Below, piece by piece: positions 11,939-23,889 of a DNA stretch of 64,000 nucleotides. A program made the position numbers and the translations under genes. A model generated the notes under the pieces. The model was given only the letters and a program-made list of their open reading frames with translations. It was not told where the DNA came from and did not search any database. The DNA comes from Allodiplogaster sudhausi. Lineage: Eukaryota; Nematoda; Chromadorea; Rhabditida; Diplogasteridae. The stretch's first letter is position 1. Every line of letters starts with the position of its first letter. The stretch is from the NCBI GenBank assembly GCA_945643635.1, contig CALZFC010000031.1, positions 696,001 to 760,000 on the forward strand, given 5' to 3'.

Positions 11939-13069
11939 TTATCCGAATGGCCTTGTCATGTATCCACTCTTGATTCCGGAGGGTTCGAGACCACCGAAGA
12001 AGGAGCCTCCCAGGGTGTAGATCGGAGTGTTTCCGCCCTCCTCAACAAACACTAACTGGCAATTAAGGAAGGACAACGCTCTATATTTTTAAGGCCATTG
12101 AATAACGAATTCCAGTGTTTTTTTTTCAAATTGCTCATCAATTGTTTTTACTTTAATAGTGCAAAAGTGGAGGAATTCAACTGACCTCGCTGCTACTCTC
12201 GGGTAGAATGTGAAAGTAGGATCCCATTCCCTTAAAAATATGTTTATGAAGCTGAATTTTTGCATTATTCAAATGGCTATTTCTTAATCTAATCTTTTTA
12301 TGTTATGTTCAGTTAAATCATCTAGCGACGTACACTTCAGGCCTATCGTTGTCGTAATCGATGGCTATCATTTGAAGCTGAAATCATTGCTAGCAAGGAT
12401 AAACTAGCTCATTTTAATGGTTACAATTATTGACAAGAACGTGAATATAAAAACCTGTTTATTTCCGCCCGCACCCATCTCAACCATCGAGTAATACGGC
12501 CTAAGAAGGCTGTTCACTTCAGCGTCTCCTCCACCCACCAGAGATCCCACCTCAATAGCATTCTTGTAAATACACAACATTACATTCAGACTTCCTTAAA
12601 AGCCAAACAAATTAGACACTTTTATTATGATGAATTGAGGGAAAAACCCGCACTGAAGAAGAGGGAATACAGTTATCTTTAAAATAACCTCGTCCAGGTC
12701 CTTCATGCCCTGGTCACTGAAGCCGTGATTGTTGGATTCGGTCAAGTCGATTTCGTCATTCTCTTCGCTCACTGTTAAAGTCCAGAAACACATTCTTATT
12801 GAAACCACTTATTAAAGTTATGTTAATTAAGAAAAAAACACGATAAATTGCATGCCTTTTTGCTGCTTTCTCCTGAGATATTGGACAGGCTCAAACTTGT
12901 CGTGCCAAGCAACATCCATCATTTCCATTGGACCACTCATGGGAAGACAAGCTAAATGAAAGTATTAAGGATTATAAACATTCTAAAACTGAGACAATTA
13001 AAAGTAGCAAACAAACTAACTAATCAAAGGAAGAGAAGATGCGAGGAGAACTAAGAGAGCTGACCACAT
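11939..13069 (-). CDS. Small secreted protein, unrecognised
   Basis: A minus-strand gene of about six or seven exons encodes a secreted protein of about 170 residues. The start at 13069 opens a short signal peptide (MWSALLVLLASSLPLI), split by an intron. Later exons read LPMSGPMEMMDVAWHDKFEP (about 12950-12880), an acidic SEENDEIDLTESNNHGFSDQ segment (about 12775), EVGSLVGGGDAEVNSLLRPY (about 12560), MIAIDYDNDRPEVYVAR (about 12370), GMGSYFHILPESSS (about 12225) and VFVEEGGNTPIYTLGGSFFG (about 12050), ending TRPFG at 11939. The exon-2 donor appears to be GC rather than GT (AAAAG/GCATGC at about 12860), needed to keep frame with the SEENDE exon. No domain is recognised. The consistent frame across all exons makes it a likely real gene. 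Confidence 0.6.
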
Positions 13070-13632
13070 CTCTTTGCCTTAGCCGAGAAATTGAACGGCC
13101 TGCTGAGTAGGCTGGCCTAGATCCGCGAGAAGAGAAGGAGAGAGTAGTTAGCAAGCTCGACATTCAGGAATACCTTTCAAAGCATTCAACTTTTCTCTAG
13201 CTTCTTCTTATTTGTCCTTTGTTGTCACAAGAGAGCGTGAATCTTAACGAGAGACATCTTTCCAGAGGATTCACGTGCAAATATGTATGTATGTACATAA
13301 GTATGTAGCTCTTAAAGGAAGAAATATTATATTTTGCATGTCATCGACTGAGTCAGCAGCAGTGGGATTGCACAAGGTACAACTGAAATTTAATGCCTTT
13401 GGTTCAGCCAAGGGAGTCGCATTTTGGCATCTTCCAATGCACATGTCGACCTCTCAGCAATTAGGAGGCGGGGGCATAGAAGAGTGGAAGGAAGAACAAA
13501 GGGAGAGAGAGGTAATGAGAGAAACGAGAGATGAAAGAGAGAAGAAGAGAAGCTAGGCAAGAGAAACGTTGCGGAATTCGGCCGATTTTAAATCCCACTT
13601 CCATTTTGCGCCCTCTTCAGTAGCACCTAAAA

Positions 13633-15701
13633 ATGACCACAGAAAGGAGATCTTCTCTGAAGACTGCGGTCAGATTTTTCGAAAGCTTTTTACTGCAAAT
13701 ACTAATAATTGCATGATTTGTATTTAGTACGAAAGTGGCTATCCTGTGAATAGACAATTCTCACAGGAATCATTGCAACAGCAATTCGATCGAATCAGTC
13801 TGGTAATTTCCGATCCGCTAATGGCGATAAATTAGCATTCTTTTCCTTCTAGCTCTACAGTTTTCTCTTCTTTCGCCCTAAGATTCGTCTCTGCAACGGC
13901 CAATTTGCCTGCTTAATAAGTACAACTCTTTTCCTGACGTCATTAGCCCTAAGTATGGTTTTATTATAATCAAGAATGAAGCATACTCAATATTTACAGT
14001 AGAAAGTAGTTTTGTATGTATAGGAAGGATTAATTTTCGTTGGCAGGCTCTTGCTATGCACTCTATACACTTTCACTCATCTTATGCGAAGACTTGGAAA
14101 AGGGCTCCGTTCAAGCGGCGATCCTCGGTCATTTTCAGATTATCACAGGAATGATTGGGCTGGTTCGTTATCTGAATTATACTGAGAAATTCTATTTATT
14201 TAATGCCCATTTCAGTGCTTCCTTCATCAATTATTAGGAAAAAAGGGCGTCGGAAGATTTCTTTTCCTACTTGGGGAATCCAGCAAAATTAACAACTGCA
14301 ATAGAAACGAGGTGAGCCTGAATCAGGAAATCATTATGTTTCATTACTTATCAGTTAATCAGACACAGAAGATTGAATTCGTATTGTATCGCAGAAAGAT
14401 GAGCACGGCCCATCCATTCGTCGCGTTCACTGGTTCTTTTATGGTTTCTCTATTTTCACGTCGATGAACGTTGCCACATTGTTCGTCTTTCTCATCGTTA
14501 ATGATCGAGTTGAAAGTCTGGACGATCGTCTTCTTCTGGTATTTCGTTTATAATTCCTTTAGTATTGTAAACATTTCGTAGAAATAAAACTGAGTATGTT
14601 TTTAGCCATTCATTCACGAACTTCAATAATCTCAGTGCTGAATGTTTAATTAAGCTCCTCGGTTCTCGGCGACTCATTCTGCTTCTTCCTCCCTGCTGGC
14701 TGCATCTCTGCCTTGGTTTGAATGCCGCTTTTCATGTCTACTGTTTCTGCATGCAAGCGGCCACGAACGAAGCAAAACGATATAATCAATTTATCATCCA
14801 GGTTTGGGTTTTTGTTTATCAGGCAAAACATTGGTTTGTATGCTTCAATTGTAGATGGAATTTTTAAATGATGACGAATCAATGGCAGAGCTCCTCTCAG
14901 GAGCAATCGAGAAACACAACAAGTTGGCGGCTGCTCTTCGGCATCTCGACGGCATGGTCCGGGTTAGATTTAGAACCGCTTTTCCAACCACTATTTTCAA
15001 CCTTCATAACAGAAAACAATTAATTTTTCTAGCGATTTGCTTTCCTCATCGTCTCAATTCTCATTCCCACGACAATCTTCTCGCTCTTCACTTTGGCAGA
15101 TCGATATCGCGTTTCTCTCTTTGAATTTATTATCAGTCTTCCCCAGGCTGTCATCTGTATTTATCTCTTCTTCTGCGTTACGGTAATGCCTGCAAGACTT
15201 CACGAAGTGGTCAGCAAAACTTTTTTTTTTTTGTTCAGCTTTATAATTTGTCAAATGGAAGGATGGTTTTCAGCTTACAGCAACGCGATCTTCACTCTGC
15301 TCGAATCAAAATGTTTGGCAGCCATTTCGAAGCAAGGTTTAATGAAGCGTCTTGTCCTGCTGCTCTTGCACAGTGAGATTCAGGTGTACGTGGCAGCTCA
15401 GGCACTGAGCACTCACTTTGAGCAGTCAGACATCTCCATCACTCTCTGGGGATTCGCCGTTCTCTCTAGGCCGCTTATTTTGACGGTGCCTATTAATCTA
15501 CACAATCTTTAATCTCAATTTACTCTTCTAGATATTTTATATTATATCTTGAAGTATGTAAACCTAATTAAAGAATAAATTCAGACTTTGTCTGCGATGC
15601 TGACCTTCCTTGCAATGCTTCTTCAGATCGATGGTTGTGGCAGTCCAAAGTCACTCATCCTCTCCACTGTCAATAGCACAAAAATGAATTCAACTACGTG
15701 A
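13633..15701 (+). CDS. Gustatory-receptor-like seven-TM receptor, copy A
   Basis: First of six tandem paralogues. Exon 1 encodes MTTERRSSLKTA (ATG at 13633); exon 2 ends QQQFDRISL. Later exons give TM1 (LYSFLFFRPKIRLCNGQFAC, about 13850), TM2 (about 14045-14160), GVGRFLFLLGES (about 14245), RRVHWFFYGFSIFTSMN (about 14425), the signature exon with VYCFCMQAATNEAKRYN (about 14735), a cytosolic-looking AELLSGAIEKHNKLAAALRH helix (about 14885), FAFLIVSILIPTTIFSLF (about 15040), SSLCSNQNVWQPFR (about 15295), LWGFAVLSRPLIL (about 15450) and TLSAMLTFLAMLLQ (about 15588). The last resembles the C-terminal TM7 signature of insect GRs and nematode GUR/LITE-1 receptors; the nematode srr family is an alternative home. 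The tail carries three Asn-X-Ser/Thr-like triplets and ends at 15701. Expected to be a plasma-membrane receptor; stimulus unknown. It pairs most closely with copy B. Confidence 0.78.
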
Positions 15702-16114
15702 ATCTTTGATTATAATAAAGAATACTTGCATATGATCCAATTCATAACAACTCAGAATCAAAAGAAGGAACATTTTCTAGTTAAGTTATATATTAAATAT
15801 TTATGAAGTATGTATGCATGCATTAGATGGGGAAAACCATTCTAGCAGTTTGAGGACATTTCGCAATTCCTACCTGTCCTCAATAATAGTCATACATATG
15901 CGAGAATACGAGAACCGATGCGGAATTTAATATCACTTCACTGAAAGGGAGAGTACTCTTGACATTGTTGAAATTCGGAGAGTCTGGAGTGGTCCATTTG
16001 GCGTATGTCGAAGATGATGAAATGAGTGGAGAGAGATACGGGGGAGAGCACGTGAATCGTACGCATTTCAATTCATTCACTCAAACCAAGAACTGCAATT
16101 CCATAGACGCTTCT

Positions 16115-18157
16115 ATGGATGTTAAGCGACGTTTATCATGCGATAACTCGGTAAGCGACCGAATATTCATATTTATTAATTGTTTTCCAACCTTCTTTAG
16201 ATACAAAATGGAAATACAGCGAGGCATCGATTCCCGAAAGAATTGGGGCTTGAGCAACAATTTCATCGTCTCAAAACGGTATATTTCGTGAATTATCATA
16301 AAATGCAAAACTGATAGTTTAGATCTACGGCTTACTTTTCTTTCAACCTCAATGTCCTCGCAGTCATGACAACCGTTTTGCTCGTTTGATAAGCACAGCT
16401 CTGCTTGTCACTTCGCTAACTCTTTGTTAGTCTTAAAGAAGTAGATCAATCTTGAATTCTTTCCATGATCCAGCAGTGATATTAAAAAGACATCGTTGAT
16501 AGGAAAGAGACATTAATTAACTTCTAGCGTCATACTATGCGATCTACATGCTCAGCCTTGTGTTGTACGGTGCAATGGCGATTGGTTCAATCCAAGGCTC
16601 AATTCTCGGGATCTTCCAGATCAGCACTGGAATTATTTCGTTTGTTCGTGCAGGATTCAACAGTTTCTTCTTCACGATAAAATGACGCTTTTACAAATCT
16701 TATTCAGCATTTTTTGCATCAATCAATGCGCTGTCCTAATGGCGTTCATCGATTTCTTCGTCTGCTCGGCGAAGCAAATCAAAGAAAATGTCATCAACGA
16801 CCACCGGTGTGTGGTTTTTAAAATAGATTTTGCTACTCTTATTTTATTTACTTTCTATTTCCTTGAACATCTAACTCGTTTAAAAATATTTGAAAAATTC
16901 ACGATTGTAGATAGGAAATGCTTCGAAGTCTTTCAATCGTCTTCACTGGTGCTTCTACGGATCATCGATTTTCACTTCTATGAGTGTGTTCTCCATGTTC
17001 GTCGTTCTGATCTCCTTCGAAAAATTGAAGACTCTCGACTACCGTCTTCTGCTGGTTGGCTAAGAGGTGTAGTTGAAAGAAGGAGCCAATTCCTTTGTAG
17101 TTGTTCGGTTCGCGTCGACTTATTCTGCTAGTTCCACCCTGCTGGCTCCATCTCTGCTTGGCTCTCAATGCTGCTCTCCACATCTACTGTTTCTGCATGC
17201 AAGCCGCGATCAACGAAGTCAAAGCATTCAACCAATTCGTCGCAAAAGTTAATATGTCCTCTTCTTCTTTCTTATTTCATTCTTGTTGTTTATCACTAAA
17301 TCCTTCAAGATTGGATACACAAATGATGAGGACGAAATGACGGCGCGCCTTTCAGAAGCAATTGAAAGGCATCGAAAATTAGCCGCAGCACTAAGACATC
17401 TTGATGGAATGGTCAGGGTAAGAGGAGCAATGATCTGTCGTATTAGTAAGGGCTGTTCTGATGTATATGTTTCATCTGAAAATCAGTTGTGCATTGTTTT
17501 CGTTAAGCGATTTGCCTTTCTGGTCATCTCGATTCTGATTCCCTCAACCATCTTCGCACTCTTCATTTTATGTGATCGCTGGCGTGTCTCCTCGCTAGAA
17601 TTCATGATTACTCTCCCCAAAGTCTCCGTTTGTTTCTATCTCTTTGCTTCCGTCACTCTAATGCCCGTGAGACTCAATGAAGTGGTAAGTCTGCTTGGAT
17701 CCTTCTTCCGTATTTCAGATTTAAGCACTTGTTCATATGTTCATTAAATATGTATGTACATATATGTATGTACATACATAGATCATCGCAACTCGCTCTT
17801 CGCTCTGCTCGAATCAAAACGTTTGGCAACCTTTTCGAGTCAAGGTTAGCTGCAAACCTCTGAAGACTAATGACGGAGCATCCGGTTGGCAGGTCTACCT
17901 TGCGGCTGTTGCCCTCAACGCACACTTCGAGCAGTCTGACATTGCAATCACCCTTTGGGGCTTCGCAATTCTGTCAAGACCAATCATTCTAACGGTATCT
18001 AATCTGATTCATACATCTCAACGCAACTCCTTTAAGGATCATAGTTTTAATTGTATTAGGCTCCCATATTCTTATTTTTAAGACTTTCTCTGCGATGATG
18101 ACTTTCCTTGCCATTCTTCTGCAGATCGATGGGTGCGAAACGCCATCCTATCCATAA
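16115..18157 (+). CDS. Gustatory-receptor-like seven-TM receptor, copy B
   Basis: Second tandem copy, 414 bases after copy A. Exon 1 is MDVKRRLSCDNS (ATG at 16115). Exon 2 gives FPKELGLEQQFHRLK; TM1 follows with IYGLLFFQPQCPRSHDNRFA (about 16322). Further landmarks are SLVLYGAMAIGSIQGSIL (about 16555), SRRLILLVPPCWLHLCLALN (about 17105), HIYCFCMQAAINEVKAFN (about 17180), ERHRKLAAALRHLDGMVR (about 17365), FAFLVISILIPSTIFALF (about 17510), SSLCSNQNVWQPFR (about 17795), LWGFAILSRPIIL (about 17955) and a TM7 segment TFSAMMTFLAILLQ (about 18085). The stop is at 18155-18157. Copies A and B share LAAALRHLDGMVR and a DGC(G/E) terminus, so they form one subfamily. All exons appear open. Confidence 0.78.
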
Positions 18158-18605
18158 ATTGCAGCAAAAGTATCGATATTCTTCCTATTGAGCCATTCGT
18201 ATTTTTATGAAAAATAAGTATAAAGTCGTGTCTACATGAGCAATGGAGAGAATTTTCTAATGCATGCGGAAGGTCTTCGAATGAAATTTCATTGTCATCC
18301 TCCGTTTCGCGACATGAAATTCAATAGGTGCACGCAAACAGCGAAATGGCCGTAGGCAGCCATTGAAGAGGACAACAGCAAATGGCAAGCGATGAATTAC
18401 GAGTGGGCGATGGATTTGAGAGCTGCGTGAGAAAGAAAGATAAATTAAATAAGAGAAATGGAAAGAGAGACAATAATGGAATAGCCATAGCAAATTGGTG
18501 AGATGAATGGTAATTGAATCCGAAAGTAACAATAGGAAAGGTCTTGGAGATCTTGCCGACGCTGCGAGGAAATTGTTTATTCTGCTCATTTATGTTCTTC
18601 GAGCA

Positions 18606-20736
18606 ATGTCACCTAAGCGAAAGTCATCCTTGCAAGCTTCTGTGGGTTATTTACATATTTTATAAACAATGGCCGCAACATGAATATTGAATATAACTCA
18701 TTTTATTAGATGCAAGGGAAGCCACCGCCGCCTTCCCTCGAACGGCAATTCGACACTCTCAGTTTGGTTTGGTATTCCAATCATTCCAAAAAAGTCTTCT
18801 TTCCGCTTTATAGACTTAAATTAGGTATTCATCAACAAGTACGATAGCAAGATATTCCGATTCAGCTGCTGAGCCTTCTCTTCATGAGTCCACCATTTAA
18901 CGGCTCTTGTAGCAGACTTGTTCAAGTGATTGGAAGCGCCTTCTTCATTGGCTCGCTATGCAGCTGTTAGTTATTCTTTCTTTCTATCAGCTGCCAAAGA
19001 TGGGATCTTTAGGAAGTAACTTGATTTCTTTCAGCAACGGCCTTCGTGCTGAACTGCCTGTATCTTATTCTAGCAGGCAAGATGGCGCTAACATCCATAC
19101 AGGCTGCAATTCTCTCTATTTTTCACTATCTAACGAGCATTATTTCCATGGTTAGCTAAGTTCAAGAATTTTCTGGTAACATGATTAATTATTCCTACCA
19201 TTTTGTTTTTCTTTATCTAATTATTCTATCCATTTTCGCTCAAATATTTATATTTAGTATTTTTTGTACCGCGCAATCCGGTTGGTGTGGAAAGGTTTCT
19301 TTTCCTGCTACGCGAGGTAAATCAGATTCGCTTGTAAACATGAGAAGCTGTGGTGAGGTATGAATGAAATTTAAAACATTTTATAGTTTCTTAAATGCTT
19401 GAAGGGATTGGGAGCGCAAAGATTTCCTCGTCCTCTTCAGCGGATCCACCGTTGTTTCAGCGTCTCAGCAATCTACGTCCTCTGCAATTGTTGCTTCATG
19501 ACGATTCTTCTCTTCACGCAACCTTCAATTGGAAGTCTTGACCCGCGATTACAAATGCTTCACTTAAATTTTTTTACTTGTCATGAATATGCGAAGGACA
19601 ATAAAGCTATTGTGAATTTATTTTTTATCCCTAATCTGTTAGCCTATGCGTCATGATTATTATGTTATAAGAAATATAATATTGAGCTGTTCGGGTCTAA
19701 AAAGCTGATACTGCTTCTGCCTCCCTCGTGGATGCATCTCGCTTTCGCCTTGAATGGAGGCTTGCACATCTACTGCTTCTGCATGCAGGCTGCCATCAAC
19801 GAGGCAAAACTATTCAATCTGAGAATCGCTGAGGTCGAAATCAGTTATCTCTTTGGTATAATGCTCAGTTTACAACAAGATTCTTCTCTTTAAATATTTT
19901 CAGCTTCCTTTCTCTGCGGACGATGATGAAATAGCCGCTCTGTTAGCGGATGGGATAGACAAATATGCGAAGCTTGCGATGGCTTTACGCCATCTCGACT
20001 TCCTTGTAAAGGTACTTATCACAATCCATCGAGATATTTTAAGAGACAAAGTATCTTTAATGGAAATGCTTCTGCTAAACTGAAATTCTTGAGCGCTACG
20101 CCTTTCTGGTCATTTCTGCCCTGATTCCCTCGACAATCTTTGCTCTCTTCATGCTCTTCGGCCACTGGAGTGACTCCCCGCAAGAGATTGGAATTCGAAT
20201 CCCTCCCGTTCTCATCTCTGCCATGCTCTTCTTCTGTATCACCGTCATGCCCACGCGTCTTCACGAAGAGGCTTGGACTTCCATTTATATAAATATCTAT
20301 ATTTCAAAATACAAATATTTATTACCAATATTGTATATGTTTGCGCCATTAAGCTGAGTGGAGCGCGCTCTTCGTTGTGCTCAAATCGTAGCGTTTGGCA
20401 GCCTTTCCGGGTTAAGGTTTGGGAAAAGTTTGACCAATAAATTGAAGCGCTGGCTCTTTCTTCTCATCTCGAACGTTCTGACGTTGTAATTACCGTCTGG
20501 GGCTTTGCCGTGCTCTCCAAGCCCCTTATTCTTACGGTTTGAATATTATATGTTTATATAATGTAATATATCCACAATGGGCAAAAGAATGTTCAGAATT
20601 ATTAAAATTAATATTGTATAACATTTAGATTTTGTCTGCTATGCTAACCTTCCTCGCAATGCTTCTTCAGTTTAGTGGTTGCTCTGAGATGCAAACAATT
20701 GAGCACCACGTTAATCAGTCGACTTCCGTAGTGTGA
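18606..20736 (+). CDS. Gustatory-receptor-like seven-TM receptor, copy C
   Basis: Third tandem copy. Exon 1 reads MSPKRKSSLQAS (ATG at 18606) and is followed after a short intron by GKPPPPSLERQFDTLSL (about 18720). Conserved exons include LLSLLFMSPPFNGSCS (about 18868), YLILAGKMALTSIQAAIL (about 19060), VGVERFLFLLREVNQIRL (about 19280), RIHRCFSVSAIYVLCNCC (about 19440), KKLILLLPPSWMHLAFALN (about 19700), HIYCFCMQAAINEAKLFN (about 19768), LPFSADDDEIAALLADGI (about 19912), YAFLVISALIPSTIFALF (about 20098), SSLCSNRSVWQPFR (about 20367), VWGFAVLSKPLIL (about 20498) and ILSAMLTFLAMLLQ (about 20630). The stop at 20734-20736 follows a polar tail with NQST. It pairs with copy D, sharing LPFSADDDE and LSKPLIL. 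Confidence 0.78.
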
Positions 20737-21333
20737 AGCGTATAAATGTATTTATACTACAGTATTCCAAATATTTCCTATCATGGTAATGTTTACAGTT
20801 AATAGATGTTTGATTTATATCGCTAAATAAGGAAAGCTAAATTATTTTTCAACTCACACATAACACAATTAGGCTTAGAGATGATCATCATCTTGATAAC
20901 AAATAAAATACTGTTTTCACCTTGAACTTGGTTTATCGCCAGCTGAGATTAAACGGTTCTATTTTTTTTTTTACATTACCAACAAAATCATGAGCAATGT
21001 AGAGACAAATAAATACGTGATCTCACTTAGTAAGAGCCATTAGTGGAAGTGGAAACGAGCTACAAATTTTTGTGTCACAAGACATGCAATCATGCATTCA
21101 CCAACAGCTAAAGGGCAATTACAAGTAATAGAAAATGCGAGGAACGAGAGGGCACCGAAGAGGAAGAGAAGAAGATAAAGGGAGTGCGAACAAGGAAAGG
21201 AAGCACGGACAAGGATACAAAAGAGCGTAAGGATGCAGTACAAAAACAAAAGATGAGATTGGATTCCATTTAGAAAAGAGAGGCGAAGAGCGTCCACAAC
21301 TGGGAAGTCTGGTTCGAAGCGCCATCTCATTTC
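20737..21333. other. Intergenic spacer between receptor copies C and D
   Basis: About 600 bases, AT-rich near copy C and then GA-rich from about 21120 to 21240. The minus-strand frames here (21040-21366 and 21119-21325) are compositional and lack motifs. It presumably holds the promoter of copy D. Confidence 0.5.
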
Positions 21334-23462
21334 AATGTCACCAAAACGTCCATCTCTAGAAGTCACTGTAAGTTATTTGAACACAAGAATCTTCAATGAA
21401 TGTAACGGATGCTTGAAGGTAGAAGATCTCCCTCCTTCTGCAACACTCGAACGACAGTTTGACCAGCTCAGTCAGGCAAGCTCTTCTGCAACTTTGGCCT
21501 CTTTCTAACAGCTGAGAAGTGCCAGTGCAGGTTTTGAGTCTTCTCTTCATGAGGCCAACTTTCCGCGCTTCCTATGGAAAAGTTGCTTGCTTGATCGGAA
21601 ACACCATTTTTATTATTTCGCTGGCCAACTGTTAGTTTCTTCACTTCGAATGTTCTAACAAAAACAACTTTTAACTCAAAGAATGTCTGAGCTATTTATC
21701 GGGTTCAGCATTCATCTTCGCACTCAACACGCAGAGTCTAATTCTGTCGGGCGATATGGCTGAAAGCTCTATGCAAATTGCCATACTTGCTAACTTCCTC
21801 TTTTTAATGGGCATAATATCCTTGGTTAGATAGTCACGATATTGCTCCTCTGGAAATTTCTGTCTTTTCAATACTAAAAAATGCTTGTAGTATACCGTCT
21901 ATCGATCAATCTGCTCGGAAGGCGTAAAACGATTTCTTTTTCTACTTCGCGAGGCGAATCAGGTTTACTTACAGAATTCGTAAAGGCAGAGAAAAATTGT
22001 TTTAGCCTACTTTTCTCTGCCGTTTTGTGCTATCAAAAATCCAAATCTTTGATTTCACTGAAATAGCCTCAATGACCAGTTCATTCATTTCCCTAAAGAG
22101 TTTTGACCCTTTCGATTGGATAAAGATTCCAGGGATTAGGAGAGCAGAGATTCCCCAGAACACTGCAGTTGGTCCATCGTTGCTTCTATTCTTCCACCGT
22201 CTTCATCCTCTTCAACACGTCTTGCATGATTCTTCTTATCGCTATTCGCGGTCAACTCGACAGCTTTGACCTTCGGCTTCAAATGGTAAGATTTATTTAT
22301 ATTCATGACGCGTCGGAACATTATTTTATGAATTCACCCGTTAAAAAGTTAAAAATATCACGTTTAGCCTTACGGAACTCGAAAGCTGGTTCTCCTCCTT
22401 CCTGCGTGCTGGCTTCATCGTTGCCTTGCCATGAATGGAGCATTGCACGTCTACTGCTTCTGCATGCAGTCTGCAATCAATGAAATCAGACTCTTCAATC
22501 AAAGCATCGCCGAGGTTCGCCGATAATAAAAATTTTAATCCGTTCTTTTGTATCAATCTTCTTTTCTTCCATGTTCAGCTTCCGTTCTCCGCAGATGACG
22601 ATGAAATGGCGGCTTCCTTGTCTGATGCCATCGAGAAATACACCAAACTTGCCTCAGCCCTTCGCCAGCTTGACCAGATTGCTAGGGTTCATCAGACAAT
22701 GTCTATATTGTTGATGGCAAAGAGTTTGTTCAGCGCTATGCCTTCTTGACGATTGCCGGGCTGATCCCCTCTTCAATCTTTGCTCTCTTCACCGTGTTTG
22801 GCCGCTGGGATGGCTCGCTTCTCGAGGTCGGCATCCGTGTCAATTCTGTCCTCATTTGCAGTTGTCTCTTCTTTAACATAACTGCGATGCCGGCGCGTCT
22901 CCACGAAGAGGTTCGAATCTCTTAGATTGAAAAGTATTTTTTGTTACTTTAGTTATCTTCCTCTTTTTGTTAAATATCGTTTCTTAGCTCAGCAAAACGC
23001 GTGCATCTCTGTGCTCGAATGACAATATTTGGCAGCCTTTTCGGATGAAGGTTCAATGAGATTTCTTAGCTCCATTCGATGCAATAGTTTAATCTCTTCT
23101 CAAGGTTTACATGGCCGCTCTCGCTCTTTCCTCTCATCTCGAACAGTCGGACGTCGCCATTACAATTTGGGGATTCGCAGTGCTCTCCAAGCCGCTCATC
23201 CTAACAGTTAATTCATTTTTACTTATTTTTTATCGTACAAAGGAATTATGGACATCTTTTTAAAATGCATCGTAAAAAATTTTTACATCATTTACATTGA
23301 TTTTTTGCTTTGAGAACGTGAATATGGCTCAGTACAGCAAAAAGAAATATTAAGACTTTGTCGGCGATGTTGACCTTCCTTGCGATGCTTCTTCAGTTCA
23401 AAGGGTGCACTTCCCCATCGCATCTGCCAGCCACTGGGCGATCAAATCTGACTATATCATAA
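21334..23462 (+). CDS. Gustatory-receptor-like seven-TM receptor, copy D
   Basis: Fourth tandem copy. Exon 1 is MSPKRPSLEVT (ATG at 21334), almost the same as copy C. Exon 2 gives VEDLPPSATLERQFDQLSQ. Later exons include VLSLLFMRPTFRASYGKVA (about 21536), SLILSGDMAESSMQIAIL (about 21735), EGVKRFLFLLREANQ (about 21918), VHRCFYSSTVFILFNTSC (about 22170), RKLVLLLPACWLHRCLAMN (about 22380), HVYCFCMQSAINEIRLFN (about 22447), LPFSADDDEMAASLSDAI (about 22580), YAFLTIAGLIPSSIFALF (about 22737), ASLCSNDNIWQPFR (about 23005), IWGFAVLSKPLIL (about 23165) and TLSAMLTFLAMLLQ (about 23355). It ends at 23462 after a polar tail. All exons appear open and in phase. Intron lengths are again about 50-60 bases, with one of about 130 before the last exon. 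Confidence 0.78.
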
Positions 23463-23889
23463 CTCTAATACCTTGACTATACAAATTAAGTGGTATTCTC
23501 TCAAGAAATGGAAGTAGTTACATAAATAACACTGTGAAAACTGAAAATAGACTATCTCACTTGCTGGTTGGTAAGCCGAGGACCAATGTCGCTTTTGAGT
23601 AGGAAACTAAAGTGCAGTTTGTCTGAAAGATGTCTCGTGTTTATTGCCATTTTAAGCCCAATTGATGAAGCGCACGTGGGCGAAGCACTGTTTCCATCGA
23701 AGAAACGAAATCCAACACCACTAAGGTCATAAGAGCACTATGAAATGGCTAACAAAATGACTTTGGCATGACGCAGACGTCCTATTTCTATTCCTCAAGA
23801 AATTATCTTTGTGTAAGAAAAGAGATCTCGTGGTTCGGTCAGACGAAAGTCTCACTCCCAACAAGTTTTCTGTTAACCAAGATCCCGAG

